NCBI RefSeq assembly: GCF_017599305.1
Contig: NZ_JAGFWR010000001.1
Span: 1,009,672-1,073,671 of the forward strand
DNA: 64,000 nt
Source of the DNA: Micromonospora antibiotica
Lineage (GTDB): Bacteria > Actinomycetota > Actinomycetes > Mycobacteriales > Micromonosporaceae
Direction of reading: 5' to 3'
Shown: positions 52,669 through 61,785 of the stretch, piece after piece
Position numbering within the stretch: position 1 is the stretch's first letter
Layout: every line of letters begins with the position of its first letter
The notes under the pieces: model-generated
Told to the model about the DNA's origin: nothing
Database searches by the model: none
The model's input: the letters and a program-made list of their open reading frames with translations, nothing else
Position numbers and translations under genes: made by a program

Positions 52669-53833
52669 CGACCCCACCCACCTCCCGCTCCGCGATGGGG
52701 AACGGCCCGTCGGCGGCGAGGCGCAGGCCGGGCAACCGGGCCCGCAGCCGCTCCAGCCCCACCGCCAGGATCGCCCGGCCGAGCCGTCGACCCGGGCAGT
52801 AGTGGCGGCCCCCGCCGAACCCGACGAACTTCGGGCCGCTGCGGTGCGGCAGGAGCGCCTCCGGCTGCTGGTAGACCTCCGGGTCGTGCAGTGCCGAGAT
52901 CCAGGCGAGGAGCACGGCCGTGCCCCGGGGCACGGTGCCGGAGGGCAGCACGAGGTCGGTGGTCGCGGTCCGCAGCGCGGCCACGTTGCCGGCGTACACC
53001 AGGCGGAGCAGCTCGTCGGCCATCGCCGTGGGGTCGGTGCCGTGCCGGACGAAGGCCCGCCAGTCCGCCGCGTCGTCCCCCAGGAGCCGTAGCATCGCCC
53101 GGCCGAGCACGGTCGCCGGGGCCTCGACCCCCGCCGACAGCATCAGCCTGGTCAGGCTGACCAGCTCGTCCGTCGGGAGCCGGGTGGCGGTGTCCGGTGG
53201 GTCGACCAGGTCGGCCAGCAGCGCGGCGTCCGACCCGCCCGTGACGACCCCACGCACGTATGCGCCGAACTCGGCGACGAGCCGGGCCCGTTCCTGCGGC
53301 GTGCCGGGATGCGAGTGGGTGTACGCCCCCGACCAGCGGCGGATCCTGTCGCAGTCCTCGGTCGGAATGCCGAGCAGCCGCGTGATCGTCAGCAGCGGGA
53401 GCCGGTCGGTGTACCCGGCGACGAGGTCACCGTCGCGGCGGCCGTCGGCGGTCATCGCGTCCACGAGGGAGTCGGCCACCTGCCGGACCACCGGCAGGTG
53501 GGCGGCGACCCGCGCGTGGTCCATCGCCCGGGTGGCGACCCGGTGCACCGCCGTGTGGGACCGCTCGGACTGGTTGATGAGCAGGTCCGGGTCGTAGAGG
53601 AAGTTGGGTTCGCCGCTGCGCCGGGGAGCGTCGGCGAGCAGGTGGTTGCGGGACAGCGCGGGGCTGCTGACGGCGGCGGCGACGTCGGCGTGCCGGACGA
53701 GCAGGATCGCGCTGTCGCCGCTGGGCAGCCGGACGCGGCCGAACGGGCACTGCCCGCGTCGGCGGGCGAAGTCGGCGGCGGGAGCGAGCCCCGACGCGGG
53801 CGGCAGCGGGAATGCGGGGAGGTCGTCGTCCAT
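52643..53833 (-). CDS. Cytochrome P450
   Basis: 396-aa P450. The heme-binding loop FGGGRHYCPG puts the thiolate ligand at Cys346. The K-helix has DELLRL (ExxR). In the I-helix, the usual AGxET/AGxDT oxygen-activating motif reads AGVEA, with Ala in place of Thr, as in a few macrolide P450s such as EryF. Soluble, no membrane anchor. ATG with AAGGAG 8 nt upstream. It is the last gene of the minus-strand NRPS operon and probably tailors its product. Confidence 0.93.
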   Translation of the reverse strand: MDDDLPAFPLPPASGLAPAADFARRRGQCPFGRVRLPSGDSAILLVRHADVAAAVSSPALSRNHLLADAPRRSGEPNFLYDPDLLINQSERSHTAVHRVATRAMDHARVAAHLPVVRQVADSLVDAMTADGRRDGDLVAGYTDRLPLLTITRLLGIPTEDCDRIRRWSGAYTHSHPGTPQERARLVAEFGAYVRGVVTGGSDAALLADLVDPPDTATRLPTDELVSLTRLMLSAGVEAPATVLGRAMLRLLGDDAADWRAFVRHGTDPTAMADELLRLVYAGNVAALRTATTDLVLPSGTVPRGTAVLLAWISALHDPEVYQQPEALLPHRSGPKFVGFGGGRHYCPGRRLGRAILAVGLERLRARLPGLRLAADGPFPIAEREVGGVVTTLPVRW

Positions 53834-53953
53834 CAGCGCTCCTTCGATCGGCGGACGTGGGTGTGGGCACCCCCCGACGCGGGCACCGGCCCCGCCGGGG
53901 GTCCGGTGGCGCTGACGCCGCCGGTACGCAGGGGCGCCGGTCCGCCGCCGGGG

Positions 53954-54955
53954 TCACCGCCCGACCAGTCGGGCCAGGTGGGTGAGGCCGGATCTGGTCG
54001 CCGCCGCCGGCAGGCCGAAGTCGATCAGGCAGGCGACCTCGTCCACGCCCGCCTCGGCGAGCCGGCGCAGGGTACGGGCGCAGGTCGGCACCGAGCCGAA
54101 GAGCCCCCGTTCGGCCAGGAACCGGTCGAGCACCCGGCCGATGAGGAAGTCCGCCTCGTCGTCGGTGACCGTGGAGTCGTGGAAAGGGGAGCCGGGCAGC
54201 ATCCCCGCCACGAGGTCGAGCGAGGACCGCAGGTAGCGGGTCATCGGCTCCCGGGCCAGGGCGGACACGCCCTGGTCGTCCGGCCCGACCAGGGTGTGCA
54301 GCATGAGGGTGACCCGGCCCTGCCCGGGGTGCAGCTGCCGGTACCGCTCGATCTTGGTGTGCAGCTCGTCGAGGCTCTGGGTGAGCAGGTGGGTGAGGAC
54401 GCCGACGCCGAGCCGCCCGGCGAGTTCGAAGGTGGCCAGGTCACCGGCGCTGGTGATCCAGACCGGCAGGTCGGCCTGCACCGGCTTGGGGAAGACCTCG
54501 ACGTCGACGCGACCGCCGACGCCGTCGGGACGTGGCGTGGTGCCGCCCCGCCACAGGGAACGCACCTCGTCGATCAGCTCCGGCAACGCCGACCTGCGGT
54601 GCGGGTACCGGTCGGGGGCGAGGACGAAGTCGACGGCGTGCCAACCGGAGGCGAACGCGACCCCGGCCCGGCCGTGGGAGATCCGGTCCACGACCGCCCA
54701 CTCCTCGGCCACCCGCAACGGGTCGTGCAGGGGGAGCACGACGCTGCCGGCGCGGACACCGACCCGCCGGGTGACCGCCGCGACGGCGGCACCGGTCACC
54801 GCCGGGTTCGGGTAGGGGCCGCCGAATTCGTGGAAGTGCCGCTCCGGCGTCCAGACCGCCGCGAAGCCGTGGTCGTCGGCGAACCGTGCGCCGTCGAGCA
54901 GCAGGTCGTGGGCGTCGTCGGCGCTGGCGGAGAAGAAGAACAGGCTCAGGTCCAC
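53954..54955 (-). CDS. MupA/Atu3671-type FMN-dependent luciferase-like monooxygenase
   Basis: 333-aa LLM-class flavoprotein. Family hallmarks are VDLSLFFFSAS at the start, FADDHGFAAVWTPERHFHEF, NPAVTGAAVAAVTRRV and FASGWHAVDFVLAP. This subfamily is found embedded in or next to NRPS/PKS modules, where it hydroxylates carrier-bound intermediates with reduced FMN and O2. GTG start overlaps the condensation gene by 10 bp. Confidence 0.93.
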   Translation of the reverse strand: MDLSLFFFSASADDAHDLLLDGARFADDHGFAAVWTPERHFHEFGGPYPNPAVTGAAVAAVTRRVGVRAGSVVLPLHDPLRVAEEWAVVDRISHGRAGVAFASGWHAVDFVLAPDRYPHRRSALPELIDEVRSLWRGGTTPRPDGVGGRVDVEVFPKPVQADLPVWITSAGDLATFELAGRLGVGVLTHLLTQSLDELHTKIERYRQLHPGQGRVTLMLHTLVGPDDQGVSALAREPMTRYLRSSLDLVAGMLPGSPFHDSTVTDDEADFLIGRVLDRFLAERGLFGSVPTCARTLRRLAEAGVDEVACLIDFGLPAAATRSGLTHLARLVGR

Positions 54956-56178
54956 GGGGGCGGCTCCTCCTGCGGCCGGACCAGGGTCGCCTGCGGCGCG
55001 GTGAGGCTGCGGTCCAGCACCACCAGGACCCGGTCGATCAGGGCGTCGGCCCGTCGGCGTGCCCCGGCCGACGCCGGGAACTGGAACGTGACGTGGGTCT
55101 GCTCGCCGTCGGCGATCATGACGTGCAGGGCGTTGCGGGCGACCCCGTTGAACGCCGACCAGTCCACCGTGGTGGCGACGCCGGCGAAGACCGGGCCGGG
55201 GGCGATCCGCCGGTAGCTGACCGAGACGGCGGCGGTGGCCAGGAACGGCCGTGTCCCGGGCCGGCACATCGCCAACGGGACCGTCCGGTGGGCGTACAGC
55301 TCCCGCAGGCCGGCGCGGACGGTCGTCAGCGCCGCCGCGTACGAGCCGGTCGGTGGCGTGGGGAGGGTGAGCGGAAGCTCGTTGACGTACATGCCGATCC
55401 GGTCCGCGTCGGCCGGCGTACGCACCGACAGCTCGATCGCGATCGAGGTGGGCCCGTCGTCGGGGGCGAGGCAGTTGGCGAGCACCGTGAGCAGCAGCTC
55501 GAACCGGGTCGCGTCCAGTGCGACGGCCGCCTCGGCCAGCCTCGTACGGGTCCGGGGGGTCAGCGCGCGGACGACCGTGTCGCCGGGGCGTACCCCGCCG
55601 TCGCGGGGCAGCTCGACCGGGCGTGGCGGGTTCCGCCACCAGTATTCGGTGGCCGCGACGACCAGGTGCTCCGGCGGCATCGTGTACCCGGGTCCGGCCG
55701 GCTGCGCCGCCACCGCCGGTGCGTCGGGGCCGTAGCGGTCGGCCAGGTCCCGCAGCAGGATGTCCTTGGACCGGCCGTCGACGATCAGGTGGTGGGCGGC
55801 CAGGACGAGCACCCCACCTCCGTTCCCGAGGGGGAACCACCAGACCCGGGCCAGCGGCCCGGCCGACAGGTCGAACCGGGTGCGGCAGGCCCGCTCGACC
55901 CGCTCGCGGACGGTCCCGTCGGCGGCGGGTTCGACCGCGAGCGTCAGCGGGTGCTCGCCGACCGCCAGCCAGGGCAGGCCGTCGAGGTTGTGGCAGCCGG
56001 CGGTCAGCAGCGGGTGCCGCGCGGCCAGCGCCGTGCAGGCCCGCGCCAGCCGGCCCACGTCGACCGGGCCGCGCAGGTGGGCGGTGACCGCGACCGTGTA
56101 CGCCGACCCGAGCGCGACCAGCTGCTCGTTGAACCAGATGCCCCGTTGCAGCGGCGAGGTCGGCACGAACTGCGTCAC
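54946..56178 (-). CDS. Stand-alone NRPS condensation domain protein
   Basis: 410-aa condensation-superfamily protein. It has the PLQRGIWFNEQLV opening and the catalytic HHLIVDG (HHxxxDG) near residues 155-161. It joins acyl/aminoacyl groups held on carrier domains. No fused adenylation or carrier domain. ATG overlaps the preceding A-PCP gene by 4 bp. Confidence 0.92.
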   Translation of the reverse strand: MTQFVPTSPLQRGIWFNEQLVALGSAYTVAVTAHLRGPVDVGRLARACTALAARHPLLTAGCHNLDGLPWLAVGEHPLTLAVEPAADGTVRERVERACRTRFDLSAGPLARVWWFPLGNGGGVLVLAAHHLIVDGRSKDILLRDLADRYGPDAPAVAAQPAGPGYTMPPEHLVVAATEYWWRNPPRPVELPRDGGVRPGDTVVRALTPRTRTRLAEAAVALDATRFELLLTVLANCLAPDDGPTSIAIELSVRTPADADRIGMYVNELPLTLPTPPTGSYAAALTTVRAGLRELYAHRTVPLAMCRPGTRPFLATAAVSVSYRRIAPGPVFAGVATTVDWSAFNGVARNALHVMIADGEQTHVTFQFPASAGARRRADALIDRVLVVLDRSLTAPQATLVRPQEEPPPWT

Positions 56179-57875
56179 GGTGACCCGGACATCCGGTCGG
56201 CGATCCAGGCGGCCTGCGCGGCCAGGCCCGGCCGGGCGTACAGCGCCGACACCGGCGTGGCGACCGCGAACTGGTCGGAGACGAGACGGGCCAGCCGCAA
56301 CGCCGACATCGAGTTGCCGCCCAGGGCGAGGAAGTCGTCATCGCGGCCCACGGCGGCCACGCCCAGCACGGTCGCCCAGATGTCGGCCAGTCGTCGTTCG
56401 ACCACGGTCACCGGGGCGGCGGCGGGCGTCGATCCGGCCGGCGGGAAGAGGTCCCGCAGCGACCGGGTGACCACCTTGCCGCCGTCGTTGCGCGGCAACG
56501 CGTCCACACAGACGATCCGCTGCGGGATCTCCGCGCCGGACAGCCGGCCAGCGAGGAAGGCCCGCAGGTCCGCCGGTACGGCACCGGTACGGGTCACCAG
56601 CACGGCGGCGGGCCGTTCGCCCAACACCGGATCGGCGAGGGCGAGCACCGCGCAGTCCCGGACGTCGGGGTGCCCGTGCAGCGCCTGTTCGACCGCGAAC
56701 GGCGAGACCTTCGTGCCGCCGGAGTGGATGGTCGACGCGGCGCGGCCGGTGAGGTGCAGGTAGCCCTCGTCGTCGAGCCGGCCGCGGTCACCGGTGCGGG
56801 TCCAACCGTCGCGGAACGTCGCGGCGTCACCACCGTCGAGGTAGCGGCGCGGTGGGGCGTCGGAGCCGATCCAGACCTGACCCACCTCGCCCGCAGCGAC
56901 CTCCCGGCCGGCGTCGTCGGTGATCCGCACGGTGCCCCGACCGACCGCGTCCGGGCGTCGACTGTCGAACACCATCGTCGTGCGGGCCGGCGCCGCCTCG
57001 GTCGAGCTGTAGGTGTTGACGATGGTGGCGTACGGCAGGACGTCGCCGAGGGCCCGCGCGACGGCGGCGGGCAGCACGTCGCCTGTCGTTCCCACGAGCA
57101 CCAGCGACGACAGGTCACGACGGTCGGGTTCGCCGGAGTCCAGCAGCTCCCGGGCCATCGACGGGACGAGGAAGAGGGTGCCGACCCGGAACTCCTCGAC
57201 GGCGGCGCAGACCTCGGCGGCGTCGAACCGGGGCACGACGAGCGCGGCGGGTTCGGCGGCCAGGCCGGTGAGGAGCATGGTCTGGGCGGCGTTCGTCCCG
57301 AGGGGGAAGGCGTGCAGGAAATAGCGGGAGTGCGCGAGTTGTCGCCGGCCGGGTGCGGTGTCGTGCCCGTGGGTGAGGTTGCCGTGGGTGGCGACGACCG
57401 CCCTGGCCGACCCTTCGGTCCCCGAGGTGAAGATGATCTGGGCTGCGCCGCCCGGGGTCGCCCGGTCGGGCACGGCGTCGGTTGCGGTCCCGGCCGGCCC
57501 GCGCTGCCAGCCGCCCAGCTCCGGGGGGACGGCGCAGCCTTCCCGGATGATCCCGACCGCCCCGGCGACGCTGACCCGCTCGACGAGCTGTCCCGGCGGG
57601 AGCCGGGCCGACAGCGGCACCGCCACCCCACCGGCCCGCAGCACGCCACAGAACGCGGTGGCGTACCCGAACCACTCCCGCTCGTCGAAGAGCAACGCCA
57701 CCCGCTGGCCGACCCGTAGCCCGTCGTCGACGAGCGCGGCGGCGAGCGCGTCCGCCGACCGGTCCCACTGCGCGAACGTCAGCGTCGCGCCGTCGGGGTG
57801 GCACAGGGCGGCGGCGTCCGGTGTGTCCGCCGCCCGCTGCCGCAGCAGGCCGGGCACGGTTGGTCCGCCGGTCAT
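56175..57875 (-). CDS. NRPS adenylation-carrier protein, second module
   Basis: 566 aa. An AMP-binding adenylation domain (~1-460) has A3 FTSGTEGSARA, A5 NTYSSTEA, A7 TRTGDRGRLDDEG and A10 NDGGKVV with the catalytic Lys. The carrier domain (~485-560) has DDDFLALGGNSMSALRLA with the Ser for phosphopantetheine. A5 is closer to acyl-CoA ligases than to classical amino-acid A domains, so the substrate may be a carboxylic acid. ATG overlaps the next gene upstream by 4 bp. Confidence 0.88.
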   Translation of the reverse strand: MTGGPTVPGLLRQRAADTPDAAALCHPDGATLTFAQWDRSADALAAALVDDGLRVGQRVALLFDEREWFGYATAFCGVLRAGGVAVPLSARLPPGQLVERVSVAGAVGIIREGCAVPPELGGWQRGPAGTATDAVPDRATPGGAAQIIFTSGTEGSARAVVATHGNLTHGHDTAPGRRQLAHSRYFLHAFPLGTNAAQTMLLTGLAAEPAALVVPRFDAAEVCAAVEEFRVGTLFLVPSMARELLDSGEPDRRDLSSLVLVGTTGDVLPAAVARALGDVLPYATIVNTYSSTEAAPARTTMVFDSRRPDAVGRGTVRITDDAGREVAAGEVGQVWIGSDAPPRRYLDGGDAATFRDGWTRTGDRGRLDDEGYLHLTGRAASTIHSGGTKVSPFAVEQALHGHPDVRDCAVLALADPVLGERPAAVLVTRTGAVPADLRAFLAGRLSGAEIPQRIVCVDALPRNDGGKVVTRSLRDLFPPAGSTPAAAPVTVVERRLADIWATVLGVAAVGRDDDFLALGGNSMSALRLARLVSDQFAVATPVSALYARPGLAAQAAWIADRMSGSP

Positions 57876-59569
57876 CGGGGGTCCGGTGCCCGGTCGGCGG
57901 CGACCGCCGCGATCCGCCCGATCGTGCCGGCCCGCACGATCTCCTCCAGGGTGAGCCGGATGCCCAGCCGTCGCTCGATCCGGAACGCGACCTGGGTGGT
58001 CAGCAGCGAATGCCAGCCCACGTCGGTCAGGTCGTCGTCCAGGCCGACCCCGTCGACGCCGACCAGTTCCTCGACGATCGCGGCGATGGCGCGTTCGGTC
58101 GGGGTGTGCGGTGGTCGGGACCCGGCCGGTACCGCCAACCGTCGCCGGTCGACCTTCCCGGCGGCGGTGAGCGGCAGGGCGTCCACCACCACGACCAGGT
58201 CCGGCACCAGGTGGGCGGGGACGGCGCGGGCCAGGGCCGCCCGCAGCGCCGTACCGGAGGGTCGGTAGCCCGGCGTCGGTACGACGTGTGCCACGAGCGA
58301 GACCGGGCCGGCGTCCGCCGCGACAGCGGAGACGGCCGCCGAGCGGGCCCCGGGCAGCCGCAGCAGCGCGGCCTCGACGCCGGCCGGCTCGACCCGGAAG
58401 CCACGGACCTTCACCTGCGCGTCCAGCCGACCGAGCAGGTGGACGAGGCCGTCGGGGTCCCGGCGGCCCCGGTCCCCGGTGCGGTAGGACGGGTCGCCGT
58501 CGACCTGCCCGAACCGGGCGGCGGTGAGCTCGGGGGCGTTGAGGTAGCCGCGGGCGACGCCACGGCCGACGATGACGATCTCGCCCGGCTGCCCGTCGGC
58601 GACGACCCGGCCGTCGGGGTCGACGACGAGGACGTCGTATCCGGCTATCGGCCGGCCGATCGGGATGCGCTCGCCGTCGGTGTCCGCCCGGCTGACCCGG
58701 TGCAGGGTGCTGGCCACGGTGGCCTCGGTGGGGCCGTAACCGTTGACCAGTTCGCACCGGTCGATCCAGCGCCGCGCCGTGGCCGGTGCCAACGGACTGC
58801 CCACACTGAGCAGGGTCCGTAGCCGGGGGAGGTCGTCGTCCGGCAGGGAGTCGAGCACGGCGGCGGGCAGGACCGCGTGGGTGACGGCCCGCTCCGCGAG
58901 CAGCCGCGCCAGCGGCGCACCGACCAGTGCATCCCGGTCGACGACCTCCAGCCGGCAGGCGGCACCGAGGCCGAGGAGGAGTTCGAAGATCCAGCCGTCC
59001 GCCACCGGGCTGGCATGGAGCAGGACGCGGGCGTCGTCGCCGAGGTCACCGAACCAGCGCTGCTGCGCGGCCATGAGGTTGGCGACCGCGTCGTGGCCGA
59101 TCATGACCAGCTTCGGCATGCCGGTCGTGCCGGCGGTGGGGATGACGTACGCCAGCCCGGTCGGGTCGCCGGCAGCGGACCGGCCTCCCGGTCGCGGTGG
59201 CCCGGCGGCCGGCCGCGTCGGGTCCACCTGGCGCATGCCGGGGGCCCGGTGCAGCACGGACGTCGACACGAGCACCGTGGCGTCCGCCGCCGTCGCGACC
59301 GACTGGTTCCAGGCCGGCGGGCTGGCCGGATCGAGGGGTAGCAGGACGCCCCCGCTGCGCCAGGTGGCGAGGGCCGCGGTGACGAGGGGAACGCCGCGTT
59401 CCAGGACGACCGCCACCACGGTCGCCGGCCCGACGCCGGCCCCGAACAGCGTGTCGGCGAGCACGTCCGCCCGCTGGTCCAGATCGGCGTACGTGACCTC
59501 CCCGGTCCGGTCGGCCAGGGCCACCCGGTGTGGGAACCGGCGGGCGAGTGTGGACACCCGGTCGCTCAC
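57872..59569 (-). CDS. NRPS adenylation-carrier protein, first module
   Basis: 565 aa from the GTG at 59569. A-domain motifs are A3 TAGTTGMPKLV, A5 NGYGPTEATV, A7 YRTGDRGR, A8 GRLDAQVKVRGFRVEP and A10 PLTAAGKVDR. The carrier domain ends with DVGWHSLLTTQVAF: the phosphopantetheine Ser is present, but the usual GGxS is GWHS. A5 and A8 fit a true amino-acid adenylation domain. Start is uncertain: TTG 59593 has GGGGG upstream, and the frame stays open to 59653. First gene of the operon. Confidence 0.88.
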   Translation of the reverse strand: MSDRVSTLARRFPHRVALADRTGEVTYADLDQRADVLADTLFGAGVGPATVVAVVLERGVPLVTAALATWRSGGVLLPLDPASPPAWNQSVATAADATVLVSTSVLHRAPGMRQVDPTRPAAGPPRPGGRSAAGDPTGLAYVIPTAGTTGMPKLVMIGHDAVANLMAAQQRWFGDLGDDARVLLHASPVADGWIFELLLGLGAACRLEVVDRDALVGAPLARLLAERAVTHAVLPAAVLDSLPDDDLPRLRTLLSVGSPLAPATARRWIDRCELVNGYGPTEATVASTLHRVSRADTDGERIPIGRPIAGYDVLVVDPDGRVVADGQPGEIVIVGRGVARGYLNAPELTAARFGQVDGDPSYRTGDRGRRDPDGLVHLLGRLDAQVKVRGFRVEPAGVEAALLRLPGARSAAVSAVAADAGPVSLVAHVVPTPGYRPSGTALRAALARAVPAHLVPDLVVVVDALPLTAAGKVDRRRLAVPAGSRPPHTPTERAIAAIVEELVGVDGVGLDDDLTDVGWHSLLTTQVAFRIERRLGIRLTLEEIVRAGTIGRIAAVAADRAPDPR

Positions 59570-59856
59570 CGGGACGACGTCCCTGTCGCGCAACGGCGAC
59601 CCCCTCGTCGACTCACCCAACCATGGACAATGATCTATCCGTGAGGCTGTCACGACGGTGCGGGCCGGTCAAGGTGCACGCGCCGTCCCCCTCTTCGACG
59701 ACGCCGCCTACGCCGACCTGGTCGGCGGCTCGACCGTCAGCTGGTGCTCCGGCGACCCGAACGACCACCGGCGTGCCTGCGCCGGGTTCCCCATGATCAC
59801 TGCGAGCCCTGACCGGCCCTTGACCTCACGTCCGGTTCAGGTTGTCGGATGGGGAC

Positions 59857-60837
59857 ATGCGCGCTGTTCGCCTCCACCGGTTCGGTCCCGCCACCAATCT
59901 CGTCCTCGACGACCTGCCCGACCTCGCACCGGCCCCCGGGCAGGTGCGCATCGCGGTGGCGGCCAGCGGGGTCCACCTGCTCGACACCGCGCTGCGCCGG
60001 GGCGAGGCGGGCGGCCCGCTCCCGCTGCCGGCGTTGCCGACCGTGCCGGGTCGCGAGGTCGCCGGCACGGTCGACCTGGTCGGGGCCGGGGTGGACGAGG
60101 CGTGGCGGGGGCGGCGGGTCGTCGCCCACCTGGGCATGGTCCCCGGCGGGTACGCCGAGCAGGCGGTCACCGCGGTCGAGTCGCTGCACGTCGTACCGGA
60201 GGGGACGGGGTTCGCCGACGCGGTGGCCCTGGTCGGGACGGGCCGGACCGCCCTCGGTGTCTTCGAGTTGGAGCCGCCGACGGCGGACGACGTGGTGCTG
60301 GTGCTGTCGGCGGCCGGTGGGATGGGCTGGCTGCTGGTGCAGGCGGCCCGGACGGTCGGCGCGACGGTGGTCGCCGCGGCCCGGGGTGCCCGACGCACCG
60401 CCCGGCTCGGTGAGCTGGGCGCGGACGTCGTGGTGGTCGACTACGACCGGCCGGACTGGACGGACCTGGTCCGGGCACGGACCGGTGGGCCGACCCTGGT
60501 GTACGACGGGGTGGGCGGGGCACTGGGCCGGGCCGCCCTGGAGTCGACGGCGTCGGGCGGCCGGTTCGTGATGTTCGGGTGGTCGGCGGGGGAACCGACC
60601 CGGATCGGCACGGCGGACCTGGTGGAGCGCAGCCTGACCGCCGGCTGGCTCGGGCAACGGCTGCGCAGCCGGCCGGGCGGGATCGCGGGGCTCGCGGCCC
60701 GGTCGGTGGAGCTGGGTGGTCGTGGCTGGTGGCGTCCGCTGGTGTCGACGTACCCGTTGGCGGAGGCGGCCGTCGCGCACGCCGACCTGGAGGGGCGGCG
60801 GGCGTTGGGCAAGGTGGTGCTGACCGTCGGCGGGTGA
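59857..60837 (+). CDS. Zinc-binding-type (MDR) alcohol dehydrogenase/quinone reductase
   Basis: 326-aa medium-chain dehydrogenase/reductase. N-terminal catalytic GroES-like domain (~1-120, PTVPGREVAGTVDLVGAG), then a Rossmann domain (~130-270) with AAGGMGWLLVQAAR. Structural-zinc Cys are absent, so it is probably a zinc-free quinone-oxidoreductase-type enzyme using NADPH. ATG with GGATGGGG upstream. Divergent from the NRPS operon across ~290 bp; it may reduce an intermediate of that pathway (inference). Confidence 0.85.
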   Translation: MRAVRLHRFGPATNLVLDDLPDLAPAPGQVRIAVAASGVHLLDTALRRGEAGGPLPLPALPTVPGREVAGTVDLVGAGVDEAWRGRRVVAHLGMVPGGYAEQAVTAVESLHVVPEGTGFADAVALVGTGRTALGVFELEPPTADDVVLVLSAAGGMGWLLVQAARTVGATVVAAARGARRTARLGELGADVVVVDYDRPDWTDLVRARTGGPTLVYDGVGGALGRAALESTASGGRFVMFGWSAGEPTRIGTADLVERSLTAGWLGQRLRSRPGGIAGLAARSVELGGRGWWRPLVSTYPLAEAAVAHADLEGRRALGKVVLTVGG

Positions 60838-60922
60838 TCCGGGGCGCGGTCCCCGCCACCCGTGGCCGGGACGCCGCCGGTTTCCACGGCTGCCCGCCGG
60901 CCCGGCGGGCCACCGGCAGCGC

Positions 60923-60958
60923 TCGGGGTTCCCGGCGGACCTCCGCCGGGAACCCCGA
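60923..60958. terminator. Bidirectional hairpin between MDR and ClpP genes
   Basis: 17-bp perfect inverted arms (TCGGGGTTCCCGGCGGA and complement) separated by only 2 nt, so a 15-bp stem with a 6-nt loop. Lies between convergent genes. Confidence 0.8.
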
Positions 60959-61052
60959 CCCGACGCGCGGCCGGCGGCACCAGCCGCCGGCCGTCGGCAG
61001 CTCCCGCCCGTCGGCTCCGCCCACGGTCGACTGCCGTCCCGGGCGGTGACGG

Positions 61053-61649
61053 TCAGCCGGGGAGCTGGTCGACCCGGGTGAGAACCTGGTCGATCAGGCC
61101 GTACTCCCGGGCCTGCTCGGCGGTGAACCACCGGTCCCGGTCCCAGTCGGCCTGGATCTCGTCGAGGGTGCGCCCGCTGTGCTCGGCGATCAGCTCCTGC
61201 ATGGTCCGCTTCACGTGCAGCATGTTCTCCGCCTGGATGGTGATGTCGGCGGCGGTGCCACCCATCCCCCCGGACGGCTGGTGCATCATGACCCGCGCGT
61301 GCGGCAGGGCGAACCGCTTACCTGCCGCCCCGGCGCAGAGCAGGAACTGCCCCATCGAGCCGGCCAACCCCAACGCCAGGGTCGCCACGTCGTTGCGGAC
61401 GTACCGCATGGTGTCGTAGACGGCCATGCCGGCGCTGACCGAACCACCCGGTGAGTTGATGTAGAGATAGATGTCCCGCTTGCTGTCCTCGGCGGCGAGC
61501 AGCAGGATCTGCGCACAGATCTGGTTGGCCGAGGCGTCGGTGACCTCGGTGCCCAGGAAGATGATCCGTTCCCGCAGCAGCCGCTCGAAGACCTGGTCGC
61601 CGAAGGCCGGCTGCCCGCCGTCCAGCATGCGCACGTCGTACCCGATCAT
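61053..61649 (-). CDS. clpP: ATP-dependent Clp protease proteolytic subunit
   Basis: 198-aa ClpP. Catalytic Ser in GLAGSMGQFLL, His in MMHQPSGG and Asp in WDRDRWF are all present. It forms heptameric rings that degrade substrates fed by ClpX/ClpC. ATG 61649 is chosen: GGAGG lies 9 nt upstream, while GTG 61658 directly abuts that site. It has no adjacent clpX or second clpP, so it is an isolated copy. A ClgR-like regulator lies just upstream on the same strand. It could be a housekeeping paralogue or a self-protection copy for the neighbouring product. Confidence 0.93.
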   Translation of the reverse strand: MIGYDVRMLDGGQPAFGDQVFERLLRERIIFLGTEVTDASANQICAQILLLAAEDSKRDIYLYINSPGGSVSAGMAVYDTMRYVRNDVATLALGLAGSMGQFLLCAGAAGKRFALPHARVMMHQPSGGMGGTAADITIQAENMLHVKRTMQELIAEHSGRTLDEIQADWDRDRWFTAEQAREYGLIDQVLTRVDQLPG

Positions 61650-61785
61650 GGTGACCACCCTCCGCGTTGCCGGCGGGCGACCTCGCTCCGCCCGGGGACC
61701 GGCGGGTCCAGCCTGCGCCGTCGGGCGGCCACCGCCCCAGCCTTTCTGCCCCCGGCAGATCCGCCCTCGGCAGAACCCGGCCGGC

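Noticed and set aside
61741..61785. CTGCC/GGCAG repeats upstream of clpP as a further eCIS motif site
   Set aside because: Spacing and order differ from sites 1-3, and the genes there are unrelated.
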